Source: CAYWVR01 sp964461715
GTDB lineage: Bacteria; Planctomycetota; Phycisphaerae; FEN-1346
Length of the DNA: 64,000 nt
Reading direction: 5' to 3'
Assembly: GCA_964461715.1 (NCBI GenBank)
Contig: CAYWVR010000018.1
Span: 6,306 to 70,305, forward strand
Every line of letters begins with the position of its first letter. Within the stretch, counting starts at the first letter, position 1. Below the pieces are notes generated by a model, which searched no databases, was not told the DNA's origin, and worked only from the letters and a program-made list of their open reading frames with translations. Position numbers and translations under genes: made by a program. Below, piece after piece: positions 18,201-25,545 of this stretch.

Positions 18201-18676
18201 AGCGGCGGGCGGGGCATGAGCCACTCGAAACGCACCGGGCTCCCCGGCTCGATGGAGTCGACCGTGGGCGGGCTGATGAGGTCGCGCGCGACGACGCCCC
18301 GCCACCGGCCCCCCGCGTCCGGATCCGGCCGCCGGAGCGTCTCGGCGAAGCGGGCCAGGGCGTGGATCCGCGCCAGCGACGACGGGTTCCACACGCCCTG
18401 CGGGTGGGCCTCGTTCACCACGCCCACCACGACGATGTCGTGCAGCGCGAACGTCTCCTTCATCCGGTCGTGGAAGACGCGGACCGGCTCGTCCTCGCGG
18501 AGCATGTTTTCCGGGTCGGTGTCGACGCGCACCGCGTGCAGGAAGGGCAGCGCGTCGGGGGCGAGGCTTGGAAGCGCGGCAATCCCCGCCAGGGCCAGCG
18601 TCACGGCGACGGTCAGGGCCGCGACGGTCTTCGGATGGTCCACGGCGAAGCGGACGAGCGACGGGTTGCGGCTCAT
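15230..18676 (-). CDS. RND superfamily (MMPL/HAE3-type) exporter
   Basis: Inner-membrane proton-driven exporter (1148 aa). The first membrane helix is at about residues 17-36, followed by a large periplasmic loop, then a helix bundle from about 492 (VVFLLMWVFFRKLVIIVSP), and a repeat of this layout in the second half (GSFLVVLLMMILLFRSGLWG). Asp-containing TM motifs such as AVLDAIH and LAVDYAIHF fit proton-relay positions. A Gly/Pro segment at about residues 335-367, inside the first periplasmic loop, has three LPEG-type repeats. The operon order ArsR, pump, carrier, porin suggests a trans-envelope export route. The substrate is unknown; lipids, hopanoids or hydrophobic toxicants are possible from family precedent. 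Confidence 0.88.
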   Translation of the reverse strand: MSRNPSLVRFAVDHPKTVAALTVAVTLALAGIAALPSLAPDALPFLHAVRVDTDPENMLREDEPVRVFHDRMKETFALHDIVVVGVVNEAHPQGVWNPSSLARIHALARFAETLRRPDPDAGGRWRGVVARDLISPPTVDSIEPGSPVRFEWLMPRPPLDETGALEVRRRAARIPFLNGTLVSDVALTPEGRVPDPPPDGRLEDGRAVALYLPLTSKDQSHRVYVALERQMPAIWAWGPVRVALDRLAAPGANEGVDVLRRLGQTAAFEAPDAEVLRRTVTFLASRAGAEGPPAGFGAVEAALEAWQQAHAESIQALEAAVGQGAPSAKAKEEDAGPALPEGLGGGGPALPEGPGGDGPALPEGLGGPPTEKSPPAPAKEEPWPEESLALSRDLHASLVAALGEAGGGWPETAALVLAARGKRPQTAREMLAAVRDLREDAAALAEAPKETAGRVAAAIEDTAYPGQDRAYVTGLPVAEDTFGVEMFKQMAISAPLAMLVVFLLMWVFFRKLVIIVSPMIVAMVAVITTMGLLIATGHTVHIMSSMIPIFIMPIAVLDAIHILSEFFDRYQETRDRRRTMLAVMRRLFVPMLFTSLTTAAGFGSLALTPIPPVQVFGLFIAFGVMVAWAATVTFIPAFVMFIPARRLETFGLKKDEEAAHARTPMARLLRALGRGTHRRARVVLAATAVAAALAAWGITKIHVNDNPIRWFEPDHPIRVADRVLNRHFGGTYMAYLVLEAEEPEEGESPEETFKRPDVLDHMSRLQRHLAEGTGGRVGKSNSLVDIVRTVNRALRAAGPDDPNRPRYFRVPETPAGVAQTLIQYESSHRPQDLAHFVTRDERQPETHFRTSSLWVQLRSGDNRDMEAVVRSLADWWEANPPPVAMKPPRWFGLTYINVVWQDKMVSGMRDAFLGSFLVVLLMMILLFRSGLWGLLSMVPLTVTVGVIYGAVGFVGKDYDMPTAVLSSLTLGLAVDYAIHFLARSRESRRDAGSWADAVPYVFGEPARAILRNVIVVGVGFLPLLAAPLVPYQTVGVFMAAILFLAGVATLLILPALIRVLEPLLFPKTRTCRLTCAAGTCTTTILVAAALVAVNLNQFLGVGWTTLTFLGVPVVATLAGACALLSWREKCRRQREAAACDENEKGVEA
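17578..17673 (-). repeat. LPEGL/LPEGP repeat tract in the RND pump's periplasmic loop
   Basis: Three copies of ALPEG(L/P)G in tandem, separated by GGGP/GGDGP linkers. The same motif occurs four times near the N-terminus of the porin encoded in the same operon, with different synonymous codons. Confidence 0.8.
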
Positions 18677-18691
18677 GGACGTGTCTCCATT

Positions 18692-19030
18692 CTAGCCCAC
18701 CTCCGCCGCCCGGCACGAGCGTCGGATGCAATGGATCACGTCCACGACGTGCCGGTTGGCGATGCGATAGTACACGTGGACGCCCTCGCGCCGGGCCTCC
18801 AGCACGCCGCGGTCGCGCATCAGGCCGAGCTGCTGGCTCGTGATGGCGGGCTTGGCGCCGGTGGCCTCGACGATGGCGCCGACGGCGCGCTCGCCGCCCT
18901 CCAGGACGTCAAGAATCTGGAGCCGGAGCGGATGGGCCACGGCCTTGAGGGTGCGGGCCACGCGGACGCGCTTTTCCTCGGGGATGGCCGCCGCGTCCGT
19001 CGCGTCGCGCCTCGTTCGGCTCGCTGCCAT
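18692..19030 (-). CDS. ArsR-family winged-helix regulator
   Basis: Transcriptional regulator (112 aa) leading the RND pump operon, 15 bp upstream of the pump. The winged helix spans about residues 25-105 (LKAVAHPLRLQILDVL, then a recognition region ITSQQLGLMRDRGVLEARREG and the wing VHVYYRI). The classical metal-sensing ELCxCD box of ArsR/SmtB is absent. Two cysteines near the C-terminus (IHCIRRSC) are the only obvious thiols, so it may sense a thiol-reactive or organic ligand rather than arsenite. Likely represses the operon by binding the dyad just upstream. Confidence 0.85.
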   Translation of the reverse strand: MAASRTRRDATDAAAIPEEKRVRVARTLKAVAHPLRLQILDVLEGGERAVGAIVEATGAKPAITSQQLGLMRDRGVLEARREGVHVYYRIANRHVVDVIHCIRRSCRAAEVG

Positions 19031-19039
19031 GTCGGGCCT

Positions 19040-19086
19040 CCTTCCTTCTGAGGATATACTACCTAGCGATGTTGTAAAAAATCAAG
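19040..19086 (-). promoter_or_regulatory. Promoter and imperfect dyad upstream of the ArsR-RND operon
   Basis: This AT-rich stretch contains an imperfect 20-bp dyad at 19057-19076 (outer TAC/GTA arms, 7 of 10 positions pairing). On the leftward strand it has TTTACA upstream of TATATC/TATCCT-like hexamers. The ribosome binding site AAGGAAGGAGG follows just before the ATG. A dyad overlapping the promoter is where an ArsR repressor would bind. Confidence 0.4.
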
Positions 19087-19264
19087 CGCGAAATTCGGGG
19101 GGGGGCCGTGACGCGGCATCCGATGGTAGGGCGCCGCCCACCCGCGCGGACAGGGCCGGCCGTCTTCGTGGGCGCGTCCCTTCGCGCGACTTTTCCTTGC
19201 CAAATGCCCGTCCCGCCCTATGGTAAACGCCGGGGTCTAACCGGGACGAGGGGCGAAGCCGCCG

Positions 19265-20503
19265 ATGCCCACGCGCGACGCCGTCGACGATCCTGCCACC
19301 TACCGCGCCCGCGAGGCGGTCCTGTATAACCTCCGCGACGCCCTTGCCGAGGCCGACACGTGGGACGCGTTCCAGGCCGTCCTCGAGGACCGCGGCCTGC
19401 CGGAGGCCCGCGTCCGCCAGGTGGCCGGGGCCCCGGTGGCGATGGACCTGCACCTCCATTCGACGGCCTCCGACGGCCAGGTGCCTCCGCGGAAGCTCGC
19501 CTGGCTCGCCCGCATGCTGGGTCTCGGGACCATCGCCCTGGCGGACCACGACAGCGTCGCGGGGACGCGGCCCCTCTACGGCGAGGCCATGCTCCTGGAC
19601 GTTCAGGCCCTCCCGGCCGTGGAGCTCTCCACGGCCCAGCCGGGCCTCGAGGTCCTTGTCTACTTCCCCGACGCCGGCCGTTTCTTCGAGTTCCTCACCA
19701 CGCCCGCCGGCACGCGTTTCACGAAGGCCCTCGAGAGGAAGCAGGCCGCCGTCCACGAGCAGACGCTCGAGGTCCTCACCCGCGTCAACCGCTGGCTCAA
19801 GCGCCAGGGCGTCCCCGCCGAGCGGGCCGTCACCGAGGACGAGCTGGACGCGTTTTTCGGCGGCATGAAGCCCTACTACCCCGGCACGCTCTGCGTCCTG
19901 GGCCTGAAGCGCCTCTCCGACGAGACGCGCGACGCGCTCGGCATCCACGACCCGCGGACCTTCCACACGAAGGTCGTCACGCCCGCCCTGAAACGCATGA
20001 ACGGTTCCGGTCCGGCGGCGGCGGACTTGGGGGCCGCGACGAAGGACGTGCGCAAACTCCTCGGCTCCCTCCGCCGCAGCCGCGCCGGGAGCGTCGCGAT
20101 CCTCAGCCACCCGAAGGAGCTGGTCACCAAGGGCAAGATGAGCCTCGGCCGCGTGGCCCGGACGATCGAGTACCTGGCGGCGAAGGCGGGCCTGGACGGG
20201 GTGGAGATCGGCTGCGCCCGCGACACCGAGGACGACGTCCGCATCTGGCGGGAGATCGTCGACGACGTCAACGCCAAGATCGCCGCCGGCGAGATCGAGG
20301 CCCCGGGGCCGCTCCTGGTGGCCGGCTACAGCTCGGATTTCCACGTCCTCGCCCCCGGCAAGGCCACCGGCGAGATCACCCTCGGCTATGGCCTGCTGGA
20401 CGAGCGTCCCGGCCACCGTCGCGGAAACCTCCGGCCCCAGACCGGCCCCGAGGAGCTCATCGAGGCCATGCGCCGTCGGGCCGTCCTCCGCCGCCGCGAC
20501 TAG
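19265..20503 (+). CDS. PHP-domain metal-dependent phosphoesterase
   Basis: Cytoplasmic PHP-family protein (412 aa). The metal-binding motifs are visible in order: MDLHLHSTASDG at about residues 60-71, LADHDSVAG about 30 residues later, ILSHPKE near 280 and YSSDFHVL near 357. The family includes nucleoside 3',5'-bisphosphate phosphatases and histidinol phosphatase. This one has an extra N-terminal helical segment of about 58 residues and a long insertion (about 140-270), so the substrate cannot be assigned. The ATG at 19265 has only a weak purine-rich site upstream. It is transcribed divergently from the ArsR operon. Confidence 0.82.
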   Translation: MPTRDAVDDPATYRAREAVLYNLRDALAEADTWDAFQAVLEDRGLPEARVRQVAGAPVAMDLHLHSTASDGQVPPRKLAWLARMLGLGTIALADHDSVAGTRPLYGEAMLLDVQALPAVELSTAQPGLEVLVYFPDAGRFFEFLTTPAGTRFTKALERKQAAVHEQTLEVLTRVNRWLKRQGVPAERAVTEDELDAFFGGMKPYYPGTLCVLGLKRLSDETRDALGIHDPRTFHTKVVTPALKRMNGSGPAAADLGAATKDVRKLLGSLRRSRAGSVAILSHPKELVTKGKMSLGRVARTIEYLAAKAGLDGVEIGCARDTEDDVRIWREIVDDVNAKIAAGEIEAPGPLLVAGYSSDFHVLAPGKATGEITLGYGLLDERPGHRRGNLRPQTGPEELIEAMRRRAVLRRRD

Positions 20504-20614
20504 CGCCGGCCGGCCCCGTTTGGCCGCATGCGGCACGCACGCGGCGAAGGCCTATTTCGCTCGCCCCTGGCCCCCGGCCCCACCCGCGCGCGATGATGGT
20601 TCTTACAGCGCACC

Positions 20615-21199
20615 ATGGCCCACGACGATCACGGCGACCATAGCTCGCACCACGCCAGGATGGCGGCCGAGTTCCGGCGACGGTTCTGGATCTCGACCGC
20701 CCTGACGCTTCCCATCCTCGCCCTCGCCCCCATGGTCCAGGCGTGGCTCGGCCTGGAGGAGCTCTTCGCCGAGATCCTGCCCGACGCCAAGGCCGAGAAG
20801 GTCAAGGCGCTGCGGGAGGAGGGTCTGCGGGTGGCCATGACGGGCGACGGCGTCAACGACGCCCCGGCCCTGGCGGTGGCGGACGTGGGCATCGCCATCG
20901 GCGCGGGCACGGACGTGGCCGTCGAGTCGGCCGACGTCGTTCTTGTGCGGAGCGACCCGCGGGACGTCCCCGCCCTGGTCGACCTGGCCCGGGCGACGCA
21001 CCGCAAGATGGTTCAGAACCTCTTCTACGCGACCGCCTACAACGCCGTGGCCATCCCGCTGGCCGCGGGCGTCCTGGCCGGCGTGGGATTCGTCCTGCCG
21101 CCCGCGGTCGGGGCTCTCGTCATGAGCGTCTCGACGGTGGTGGTGGCGATCAACGCCCGGATGCTCGGGCGGAAGGACGTGGGGCCGGCGGGAGAGTGA
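20615..21199 (+). pseudogene. Internally deleted P1B-type (CopB-like) metal ATPase, in frame
   Basis: The 194-aa reading frame begins like a CopB-type heavy-metal ATPase (His-rich MAHDDHGDHSSHH, then FRRRFWISTALTLPILALAP, the first membrane helix). After about residue 47 it jumps to the C-terminal part of the P domain (AEILPDAKAEKVK, GDGVNDAPAL) and the last membrane helices (TAYNAVAIPLAAG). The actuator domain, the CPC-type membrane metal site, the DKTGT phosphorylation loop and the nucleotide-binding domain, roughly 450 residues, are absent. Without the phosphorylated Asp it cannot be a pump. The frame is intact across the junction near 20755. Either an in-frame deletion remnant or a collapsed assembly. 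Confidence 0.85.
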
Positions 21200-21253
21200 C
21201 GGGGCACACGGGCAGACAGGCTGCCCGTACCACCCCAATCAGGCCAAGCCCTC

Positions 21254-21541
21254 TCACTCCGCCTTCCGCAGCCGACGCGTCCAGAGGCTGAGGAAAACGG
21301 CCGCCCAGAGCACCAGGAAAACCATGAGCTTGAAGGCCCCGAAGAACCAGAGGGTGATGCGGTGGGCCTCCGGCCAGTCCAGGTCGCCCCCGCCCCAGAG
21401 AGCAATGAGCCAGTCGGGCCGGGTGTGCAGGAAGATGAGCCAGAGGACGTAGGCAATTATCATCCAGCCCGCGCCGATGAGCACGGTCCACCACGCCGCC
21501 CCCGCTGCCGCACCTACGCGCTTCGCGAAGAGATTGTCCAT
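21254..21541 (-). CDS. Small membrane protein with two transmembrane helices
   Basis: A 95-aa protein not assigned to a family. Two long hydrophobic segments (about residues 18-38 and 64-85) are joined by an aromatic-rich loop (HTRPDWLIALWGGGDLDWPEAHR); the C-terminus is basic. The ATG at 21541 follows GGGAGGAGG at good spacing. It lies downstream of the RACo-like gene and the 37-aa ORF on the same strand, 36 bp from the latter, so these may form one transcript. Function unknown. Confidence 0.6.
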   Translation of the reverse strand: MDNLFAKRVGAAAGAAWWTVLIGAGWMIIAYVLWLIFLHTRPDWLIALWGGGDLDWPEAHRITLWFFGAFKLMVFLVLWAAVFLSLWTRRLRKAE

Positions 21542-21577
21542 GGTCGGCCTCCTCCCTATCTTCGCCCATGATACCGC

Positions 21578-21691
21578 CTATACCCCCGCCCCGACGAGAT
21601 AGATCACAATCGGCACGGTCGCGGCGGCCCCGACGAGGACGGGCCCGAGGACCGTCAGAGCGATGTGAGCGATCTGGGACAAAGGGCTCAT
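21578..21691 (-). CDS. Very small single-helix membrane protein overlapping the RACo stop
   Basis: A 37-codon ORF whose ATG overlaps the TGA of the upstream RACo-like gene (ATGA). The product is almost entirely hydrophobic: a short N-terminal MSPLSQIAHIA, then one membrane segment ending IVIYLVGAGV. The ATGA coupling, the coherent membrane segment and the following membrane protein gene argue that it is translated. No homologue is known to me. Confidence 0.5.
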   Translation of the reverse strand: MSPLSQIAHIALTVLGPVLVGAAATVPIVIYLVGAGV

Positions 21692-23553
21692 TCGGCGGCT
21701 CGGGCCGGGGCAGCAAAGAGCATCGCCTCCGCGAACCGTTCGTGGAACCCCGGCCGCTGCGAGAGCTCGACGTGCTCGACGCCCCTCGCCACGTCCTCGG
21801 ACGTCTGCCGGAGGGCCCGGCTCACCAGGAGCATCCGGGCCCCCGCCCCGGCGGCGTTGCCGACGAAGCGGACCCGATCGAGCGACACGTCGGGAATCAG
21901 GCCGATGGCCCGGGCGTGCTCCGGCCGGATCAGGTTCCCGAACGCCCCCGCCAGGAGAACCTCGTCGATCTCCTCGGGCCCCGCCCCGAACTCTTCGAGC
22001 AGGCTGGCGATCCCCGCGGCGATGGCTCCCTTGGCGAGCTGGACCTCGCGGACGTCCCGCTGCGTGAGAAGAATCGGATGCTCGACGCCCGATTCCTCGG
22101 CCGTCGCCAGGACGACCCCCGCGTCCCCGTCGGCCCCCACGGCCCGGGCCGCAAGCGCCGGACGGTCCGAGAGGTCCTCCGCCCGGAGCATCTGGCCCGT
22201 CGGCGTCACCACGCCCGTCTCCAGAAGGGCCGCCACGGCGTCAATGAGGCCCGTCCCGCAGAGGCCCACGGGCGGGGCGTCCTCGATCGTGTGGACCCGA
22301 AGGTCGCCCTTCGCGACGTCGACCCGGTCGATGGCCCCGGCCGCGGCCCGCATGCCGTAACGGATGCGGGCCCCCTCGAAGGCGGGGCCGGCGGCGGTGG
22401 AGCACGCCAGGAGCCGCTCGGGCGTCCCCAGGACGATCTCCCCGTTCGTGCCGACGTCGATGGCCAGGCGCAGGCCCGGCCGCTCGTGCATCCCTGTGGC
22501 CAGGATGACCGCCACCGTGTCGGCGCCCACGAAGCTGCCGATGAGCGGGGCCGTGTAGAGTCGTCCGCGACGGTGAATCTTGAGGCCCGCCTCGCGGGCC
22601 GGGACCTCGCGCCCGGCGGTGGAGGCAGCGACGAACGGGGCCCGCCCGATGGCCTCCACAGGCAGCTTCAGCAGCAGGTGGTTCATCGTCGTGTTCCCGA
22701 CCGCCGCCACCTCGTAGATGACGTTCGGGCGGATTTGGGCCTTGCGGCAGACCTCGGCGACCATTTCGTTGACGGCGTCGGCAACGAGGCCCTGGAGCGT
22801 CTTGAGGCCCCCGCGCTTCCGCCCGGCGAACTCGATCCGGGCGACGACGTCATCGCCGTAGGCCGTCTGCGGGTTCGTCCGGCCGGCCACCGCCACCGTC
22901 CGGCCCGTCCCGAGGTCCACCAGGTATCCGGCCAGGGTCGTCGTGCCCACGTCGACGGCCAGGCCGTAGCAGGCGGCCGCGCGGGCGGGCCGCGCGACGT
23001 GCACCACCGAATCGCCGACGATGACCACCGCGAGCTGCCAGTCCGCCCGTCGCGCGAGCGTCGGCAGCTCGCGGAGCACCTTGAGATCCACCCTCAGGTC
23101 CGTCTCGCCCGCCTCGGCGAGGGCGTCCAGGAGCCGCGTCTCGTCGGACCGCGGGTCGGCGATGCCCGGCTCGGGAAGGCGGACGGTGACCTTGCGGGCC
23201 GCCGGATCGAGGACGACGGACCTCTCGGCCCCCTCCGTGAGGACTTTCTGGTCATGCAGCCGCGTCTCGGGGGGGATGACGACCCGCAGGTCTCCCCGCA
23301 CGCGGACCTGGCAGGCGAGCCGCAGGTTCCGCCCCCGCTCCTCGCCCGAGAGGATTCTCCGGCATGATTCCGACGCGGGCGGCGGGTCGTCGGGGATGAC
23401 GACGCGGCAGCCGCCGCACGTCCCCGTCCCCCCGCACGGAGCGTTCAAGGCGAGGCCCGCCTCCCGCGCGACCTCGAGCACGGTCCGGCCCCCCTCGGTG
23501 CGGACGGCACGCCCGTCGGGCTCGAACACTACGGTGAAGGTGCGGCCGGCCAT
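21688..23553 (-). CDS. RACo-like corrinoid activation/regeneration protein (DUF4445, ASKHA domain)
   Basis: ATP-dependent reductive activator of corrinoid proteins (621 aa). The N-terminal plant-type [2Fe-2S] domain has CGGTGTCGGC and a downstream Cys (LACQVRV, near residue 80). A linker leads to the actin-like ATPase domain starting at about residue 195 (YGLAVDVGTTTLAGYLVDL), with later phosphate/adenosine motifs (AIDVGTNGEIVLG, GLCGTGLIDAVAALL, LLAGAFGN). RACo restores Co(I) in corrinoid/iron-sulfur protein or methyltransferase corrinoid subunits. No corrinoid protein or methyltransferase gene lies in the window, so its client is elsewhere. The divergent iron alcohol dehydrogenase shares the 137-bp intergenic region. 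Confidence 0.88.
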   Translation of the reverse strand: MAGRTFTVVFEPDGRAVRTEGGRTVLEVAREAGLALNAPCGGTGTCGGCRVVIPDDPPPASESCRRILSGEERGRNLRLACQVRVRGDLRVVIPPETRLHDQKVLTEGAERSVVLDPAARKVTVRLPEPGIADPRSDETRLLDALAEAGETDLRVDLKVLRELPTLARRADWQLAVVIVGDSVVHVARPARAAACYGLAVDVGTTTLAGYLVDLGTGRTVAVAGRTNPQTAYGDDVVARIEFAGRKRGGLKTLQGLVADAVNEMVAEVCRKAQIRPNVIYEVAAVGNTTMNHLLLKLPVEAIGRAPFVAASTAGREVPAREAGLKIHRRGRLYTAPLIGSFVGADTVAVILATGMHERPGLRLAIDVGTNGEIVLGTPERLLACSTAAGPAFEGARIRYGMRAAAGAIDRVDVAKGDLRVHTIEDAPPVGLCGTGLIDAVAALLETGVVTPTGQMLRAEDLSDRPALAARAVGADGDAGVVLATAEESGVEHPILLTQRDVREVQLAKGAIAAGIASLLEEFGAGPEEIDEVLLAGAFGNLIRPEHARAIGLIPDVSLDRVRFVGNAAGAGARMLLVSRALRQTSEDVARGVEHVELSQRPGFHERFAEAMLFAAPARAAE

Positions 23554-23640
23554 GCGTCACCTCTCCGATCCACGAAAGGGCCATCATAAGCGTCCTGCCG
23601 GGCCCAAGTCAACGAAGTCACGCTGAAGCCTGGAACCCGG

Positions 23641-23690
23641 GCCGGTTTGCCGTATAATCGCGCCTGTCTCGCAATCGAAAGGACCTCCCC
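23641..23690 (+). promoter_or_regulatory. Promoter of the iron alcohol dehydrogenase gene
   Basis: A perfect TATAAT at 23653-23658 follows a GC-rich 17-base spacer and a weak -35. GAAAGGACC lies 6-15 bases before the GTG start. Confidence 0.55.
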
Positions 23691-24806
23691 GTGGACCTCT
23701 CGACCTTCCGCGCCCCCGACCGCATTGTTTTCGGGGCGGGGAGTCTGGCGACGATCGCCGAGGAGGCCGAGGCCCTCGGCTCCTCCGCCCTGCTCGTGAC
23801 CGGCCGCCGGGCCATGGCCGAGGCGGGGATCACGCCGAACCTCGTCCGCCTGGCCCATCAGGCGGGCCTGCCGATCGAGGTCTTCGAGGAGGTCGAGCCG
23901 GAGCCGTCCGTCGAGACCGTCGACCGCTGCCGCGCGGCCATCCGGGCGGCTGGCGGCGACGTCGTCATCGGCCTGGGCGGCGGAAGCGCCCTGGACGCCG
24001 CGAAGGTGGCCGCGGGCCTCGCCGGCGAGGACGCCCCCACCGCCGAGTTCCTCCACGGACGGGACGTCGAGCGGCCCGGCCTCCCCTTCATCGCCGTCCC
24101 GACGACGAGCGGTACGGGAAGCGAGATGACCGATAACGGCGTCGTCAGCGACGCCTCCACCGCCACCAAGGCCAGCATCCGCGACCCCTCGTTCATCCCG
24201 CGTCTGGCGCTGCTGGACCCGGAGCTGACGGCGCCCTGTCCGCCGGACGTGACCGCGGTCTGCGGCATCGACGCCCTCGTCCAGGCGATCGAATCGTACC
24301 TTTCGCGGAACGCGACGCCGCTGACGGAATCCGTCTCGCTCCGGGCCCTGGACGAACTGGCGGCGGCCCTGCCACAGGTGCTCGAGCGGGGCGACGACCT
24401 GGAGCTCCGGACGCGGGCCGCCTGGGGGAGCGCGATGGCGGGACTTGCCCTCTCGAACGCCCGGCTGGGCGTGATCCACGGCATGGCCCACCCGCTGGGC
24501 ATCCGCTACCGCATCCCGCACGGGCTCGTCTGCGGGGTCCTGCTGCCGCCGGCCCTGGAATACAACCGCGAGGCCGCCGGCCGAAAGTACGACGTCCTGC
24601 AGGCCCGCCTCGGCGACGACCCGGCGGCGTATGCCCGGCGGCTGCTGGAGGCGTGCGGCCTGCCGGAGAGCCTCGCGGAGTACGAGCCGGACCCGGAAGA
24701 GTACGACGCCATCGCGGAAGAAACCCTGACCAGCGGCAGCACCCGCGCCAACCCGCGCCAGGTCGCCGCGGAGCACGTCCATGCCCTGCTGGGCGCGGTC
24801 ACATAG
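23691..24806 (+). CDS. Iron-containing (group III) alcohol dehydrogenase
   Basis: NAD(P)-dependent alcohol/aldehyde oxidoreductase (371 aa). The N-terminal domain carries the nucleotide motif VIGLGGGSALDAAK near residue 85 and PTTSGTGSEMT. The C-terminal helical domain carries the metal site: GIDALVQAIESYLS, IHGMAHPLG and IPHGLVCGVLLP. Three of four usual ligands (Asp and two His) are present, but the His of the first block (normally DALTHAIE) is Gln. The start is GTG at 23691 after GAAAGGACC. The substrate cannot be told from sequence; 1,3-propanediol/lactaldehyde-type enzymes are the nearest family. nnrE follows after 26 bp. Confidence 0.88.
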   Translation: MDLSTFRAPDRIVFGAGSLATIAEEAEALGSSALLVTGRRAMAEAGITPNLVRLAHQAGLPIEVFEEVEPEPSVETVDRCRAAIRAAGGDVVIGLGGGSALDAAKVAAGLAGEDAPTAEFLHGRDVERPGLPFIAVPTTSGTGSEMTDNGVVSDASTATKASIRDPSFIPRLALLDPELTAPCPPDVTAVCGIDALVQAIESYLSRNATPLTESVSLRALDELAAALPQVLERGDDLELRTRAAWGSAMAGLALSNARLGVIHGMAHPLGIRYRIPHGLVCGVLLPPALEYNREAAGRKYDVLQARLGDDPAAYARRLLEACGLPESLAEYEPDPEEYDAIAEETLTSGSTRANPRQVAAEHVHALLGAVT

Positions 24807-24832
24807 GCCGCTCGCGGCTTGGCCCTGCCATC

Positions 24833-25543
24833 ATGAAGGATCCCATTCCCATGCCCCCGGAACCCACCGCCACCCGCGACGAAGTCCGGGCCTTTGACAC
24901 GCATTGCATCGAGGACCTTGGCGTCCCCGGCATCGTCCTGATGGAGAACGCCGGGCGCCAGATCGCCGATGCCGCCGTCGAGATGGCCAAGGCCCTCGGC
25001 GACGCCCCCCGCATCCTCGTCCTCGCCGGCAAGGGCAACAACGGGGGCGACGGGTTCGTCGTCGCGCGGCACCTGGCAGTGCGGGGCCGGGAGGCGGAGG
25101 TCGTCCTGCCGGCGGCAAAGGACGACGTCTCCGGCGACGCGCGGGCCAACCTCGACATCCTGGAGCGCATGGGCATCGAGGTCCGCGAAATGCCCGGCGA
25201 CGAGCCCGCGGAGGCCCTCCGACCGATCCTGGCGGAGGCGGACCTCGTCGTCGACGCTCTCCTCGGAACGGGGGTCCGGGGCGAAATCCGCGAGCCTTTC
25301 GCCTCCGTCATCACCGCCCTCAACGATGCCGCACCCCGGGCCGTCCTCGCCGTCGACATCCCCAGCGGCATGGATTGCGAAACCGGCGAGCCCCTCGGCC
25401 CGACCGTCCGGGCCCACCGGACCGTGACCCTGGCCGCCGTCAAGGCCGGGTTCGCCAAGAGCCGGGCTCGAGATTTCACCGGCCGCGTGACCCTGGCCGA
25501 CATCGGCGTCCCCTGGACCGCACCCGCCGAGGGGGAGGCGTAG
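24833..25543 (+). CDS. nnrE: NAD(P)H-hydrate epimerase (YjeF N-terminal domain)
   Basis: Repairs damaged nicotinamide cofactors by epimerising R- to S-NAD(P)HX. The 236-aa single-domain protein has the YjeF_N hallmarks VPGIVLMENAG, VLAGKGNNGGDGFVVARHL, DALLGTGVRG and VDIPSGMDCETG. The C-terminal NnrD kinase domain common in bacteria is absent, so the dehydratase must be separate. The ATG at 24833 has no strong ribosome binding site; a second ATG at 24851 is possible. The glycosyltransferase start follows two bases after its stop. Confidence 0.9.
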   Translation: MKDPIPMPPEPTATRDEVRAFDTHCIEDLGVPGIVLMENAGRQIADAAVEMAKALGDAPRILVLAGKGNNGGDGFVVARHLAVRGREAEVVLPAAKDDVSGDARANLDILERMGIEVREMPGDEPAEALRPILAEADLVVDALLGTGVRGEIREPFASVITALNDAAPRAVLAVDIPSGMDCETGEPLGPTVRAHRTVTLAAVKAGFAKSRARDFTGRVTLADIGVPWTAPAEGEA

Positions 25544-25545
25544 GC

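Noticed and set aside
24833..25543. Suspected truncation of a bifunctional NnrE-NnrD protein
   Set aside because: Single-domain epimerases are common and the frame ends cleanly just before the next gene.
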